Shown one piece after another: positions 63,185 to 64,000 of a stretch of DNA of 64,000 bases (positions are counted from its first letter, which is position 1; every line of letters starts with the position of its first letter). The stretch covers positions 3,224,001 through 3,288,000 of the forward strand of contig NZ_BNEM01000001.1 of assembly GCF_018327705.1 (NCBI RefSeq), given 5' to 3'. This DNA comes from Catellatospora sp. TT07R-123. GTDB lineage: Bacteria; Actinomycetota; Actinomycetes; Mycobacteriales; Micromonosporaceae. The position numbers and the translations under genes were made by a program. Under the pieces are notes generated by a model that was not told the DNA's origin, ran no database searches, and saw nothing but the letters and a program-made list of their open reading frames with translations.

Positions 63185-64000
63185 TCAGGGCGCGGGGGCG
63201 ATGTCGATGCTGTCGAAGGTGGCCATCTCGTGCAGTACGCGTACCGCCGAGGCCACCACCGGATAGGCGAGCACGGCGCCGGTGCCCTCGCCCAGTCGCA
63301 GGCCCAGGTCGAGCAGCGGGGCCAACTCCAGCTGCGTGAGCGCGACGTCGGCACCCGGCTCGACCGAGCGGTGCCCCGCGATCATCGCATCCCGGCTGCC
63401 GGGGGCGAGCGCCGCGGCGGCCAGCGCGGCCGCGGCCGCGATCACGCCGTCGAGGATGACCGGCACCCGCCGCGCCGCCGCGCCCAGGATGTATCCGGCC
63501 AGCGCGGCGTGCTCCAGGCCGCCGACGGCGCCGAGCACCGCGACCGGGTCGCGGGCCGCGTCACCCTGCCAGAGGTGGCCGTGCAGGGCGAGCGCCTTGC
63601 GGATGACCTCGACCTTGCGCAGGTGGGTGGGCGCGTCGATGCCGGTGCCGTAGCCGGTGACCAGGCCGGGGTCGCGGTCGGTGAACGCCGCGATGAGCGC
63701 GGCCGAGGCGGTGGTGTTGGCGATGCCCATGTCCCCGGTGAGCAGGATCCGGGCGCCGCCGTCGATGAGCTGGTGGGCGATCTGGATCCCGACCTCCAGC
63801 GCCGCGACGGTCTCGGCCCGGGTCAGCGCGGGTTCGACGGTCATGTCCCGGGTGCCCGCGCGCACCTTGGCGGAGACCAGGCCTTTGACGGGCGGCAGGT
63901 CGGCGGCCACGCCCACGTCGACCACGGTGACGCCGACGCCGGTCTGCCGGGCCAGTGCGTTGACGGCGGCACCGCCCGCGGTGAAGTTGCCGACCATCTG
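63185..64000 (-). CDS. cobT: Nicotinate-nucleotide-dimethylbenzimidazole phosphoribosyltransferase, 5' end outside the window
   Basis: Makes alpha-ribazole phosphate for the lower ligand of cobalamin. About 270 C-terminal residues are visible. The family segments are VGNFTAGGAAVNALARQTGV, TGDMGIANTTASAALIAAF, GYGTGIDA with KVEVIRKALALH, and GHRSVEPGADVALTQLELAP followed by LDLGLRLGEGTGAVLA, where the last Glu is the catalytic base. The start lies beyond base 64000. It is probably co-transcribed with the siroheme synthase gene. Confidence 0.93.
   Translation of the reverse strand, partial: QMVGNFTAGGAAVNALARQTGVGVTVVDVGVAADLPPVKGLVSAKVRAGTRDMTVEPALTRAETVAALEVGIQIAHQLIDGGARILLTGDMGIANTTASAALIAAFTDRDPGLVTGYGTGIDAPTHLRKVEVIRKALALHGHLWQGDAARDPVAVLGAVGGLEHAALAGYILGAAARRVPVILDGVIAAAAALAAAALAPGSRDAMIAGHRSVEPGADVALTQLELAPLLDLGLRLGEGTGAVLAYPVVASAVRVLHEMATFDSIDIAPAP

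Overview
The window is high-GC actinobacterial chromosome. Clues are GTG/TTG starts, long antisense shadow frames, the tig-clpP1-clpP2-clpX order, a mycothiol-type oxidoreductase and short palindromic repeats of a kind I associate with Micromonosporaceae. I infer a Micromonosporaceae member; the genus cannot be fixed from sequence alone.

Layout. 0-7 kb: an EamA exporter fragment with a divergent XRE-cupin regulator, then the proteolysis and folding block clpX, clpP2, clpP1, tig (all minus strand, with a good ClgR-type box before clpP1), a secreted membrane protein, and tRNA-Pro(UGG) and tRNA-Gly(UCC). 7-10.3 kb: a SigE-family ECF sigma factor coupled to an anti-sigma-like protein, and a secreted GH18 chitinase. 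10.3-25.5 kb: an island with a lipoprotein, a 2156-residue RHS/YD-repeat secreted protein, two paralogous proteins of about 88 residues, two tiny secreted peptides, two TrmB-LuxR hybrid regulators and a 1194-residue LamG-domain secreted protein. 25.5-35 kb: membrane proteins, an alpha/beta hydrolase, rpiB, a DUF1015 protein, a DsbA-like nitroreductase relative, pepN and a DUF5130 protein. 35.2-46.6 kb: a 12-gene minus-strand operon for complete tryptophan catabolism through kynurenine, 3-hydroxyanthranilate and 2-aminomuconate to pyruvate and acetyl-CoA, with a divergent Lrp/AsnC regulator. 46.7-57.7 kb: a class F sortase with a possible surface substrate, HNH nuclease, MscS channel, MFS exporter, truncated haemoglobin, secreted propeller protein, YbjN protein, thioesterase and ettA. 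57.9-64 kb: otsA, an otsB-GH15 fusion, siroheme synthase and a partial cobT.

The most striking signal is in the island. A 31-32 bp palindrome (arms TGAGAGCAA / TTGCTCTCA) occurs three times, 108-138 nt upstream of the RHS gene, the 87-residue gene and the second secreted peptide. In each case GGTGAC lies exactly 10 nt further on, on the side of the regulated gene. A different palindrome (GACCTGAA / TTCAGGTC) sits between the first regulator and its divergent peptide. I read this as two regulator-plus-peptide cassettes, one of which also controls the RHS surface protein: a candidate undescribed cell-cell signalling or contact-effector system.

Other recurring structure: long perfect palindromes in intergenic gaps (7073, 21717, 47277, 53982, 61887) and a dispersed repeat of about 64 bp present twice, both times in breaks of the otherwise overlapping kynurenine operon. 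I saw no rRNA, CRISPR array, transposase, integrase or prophage.
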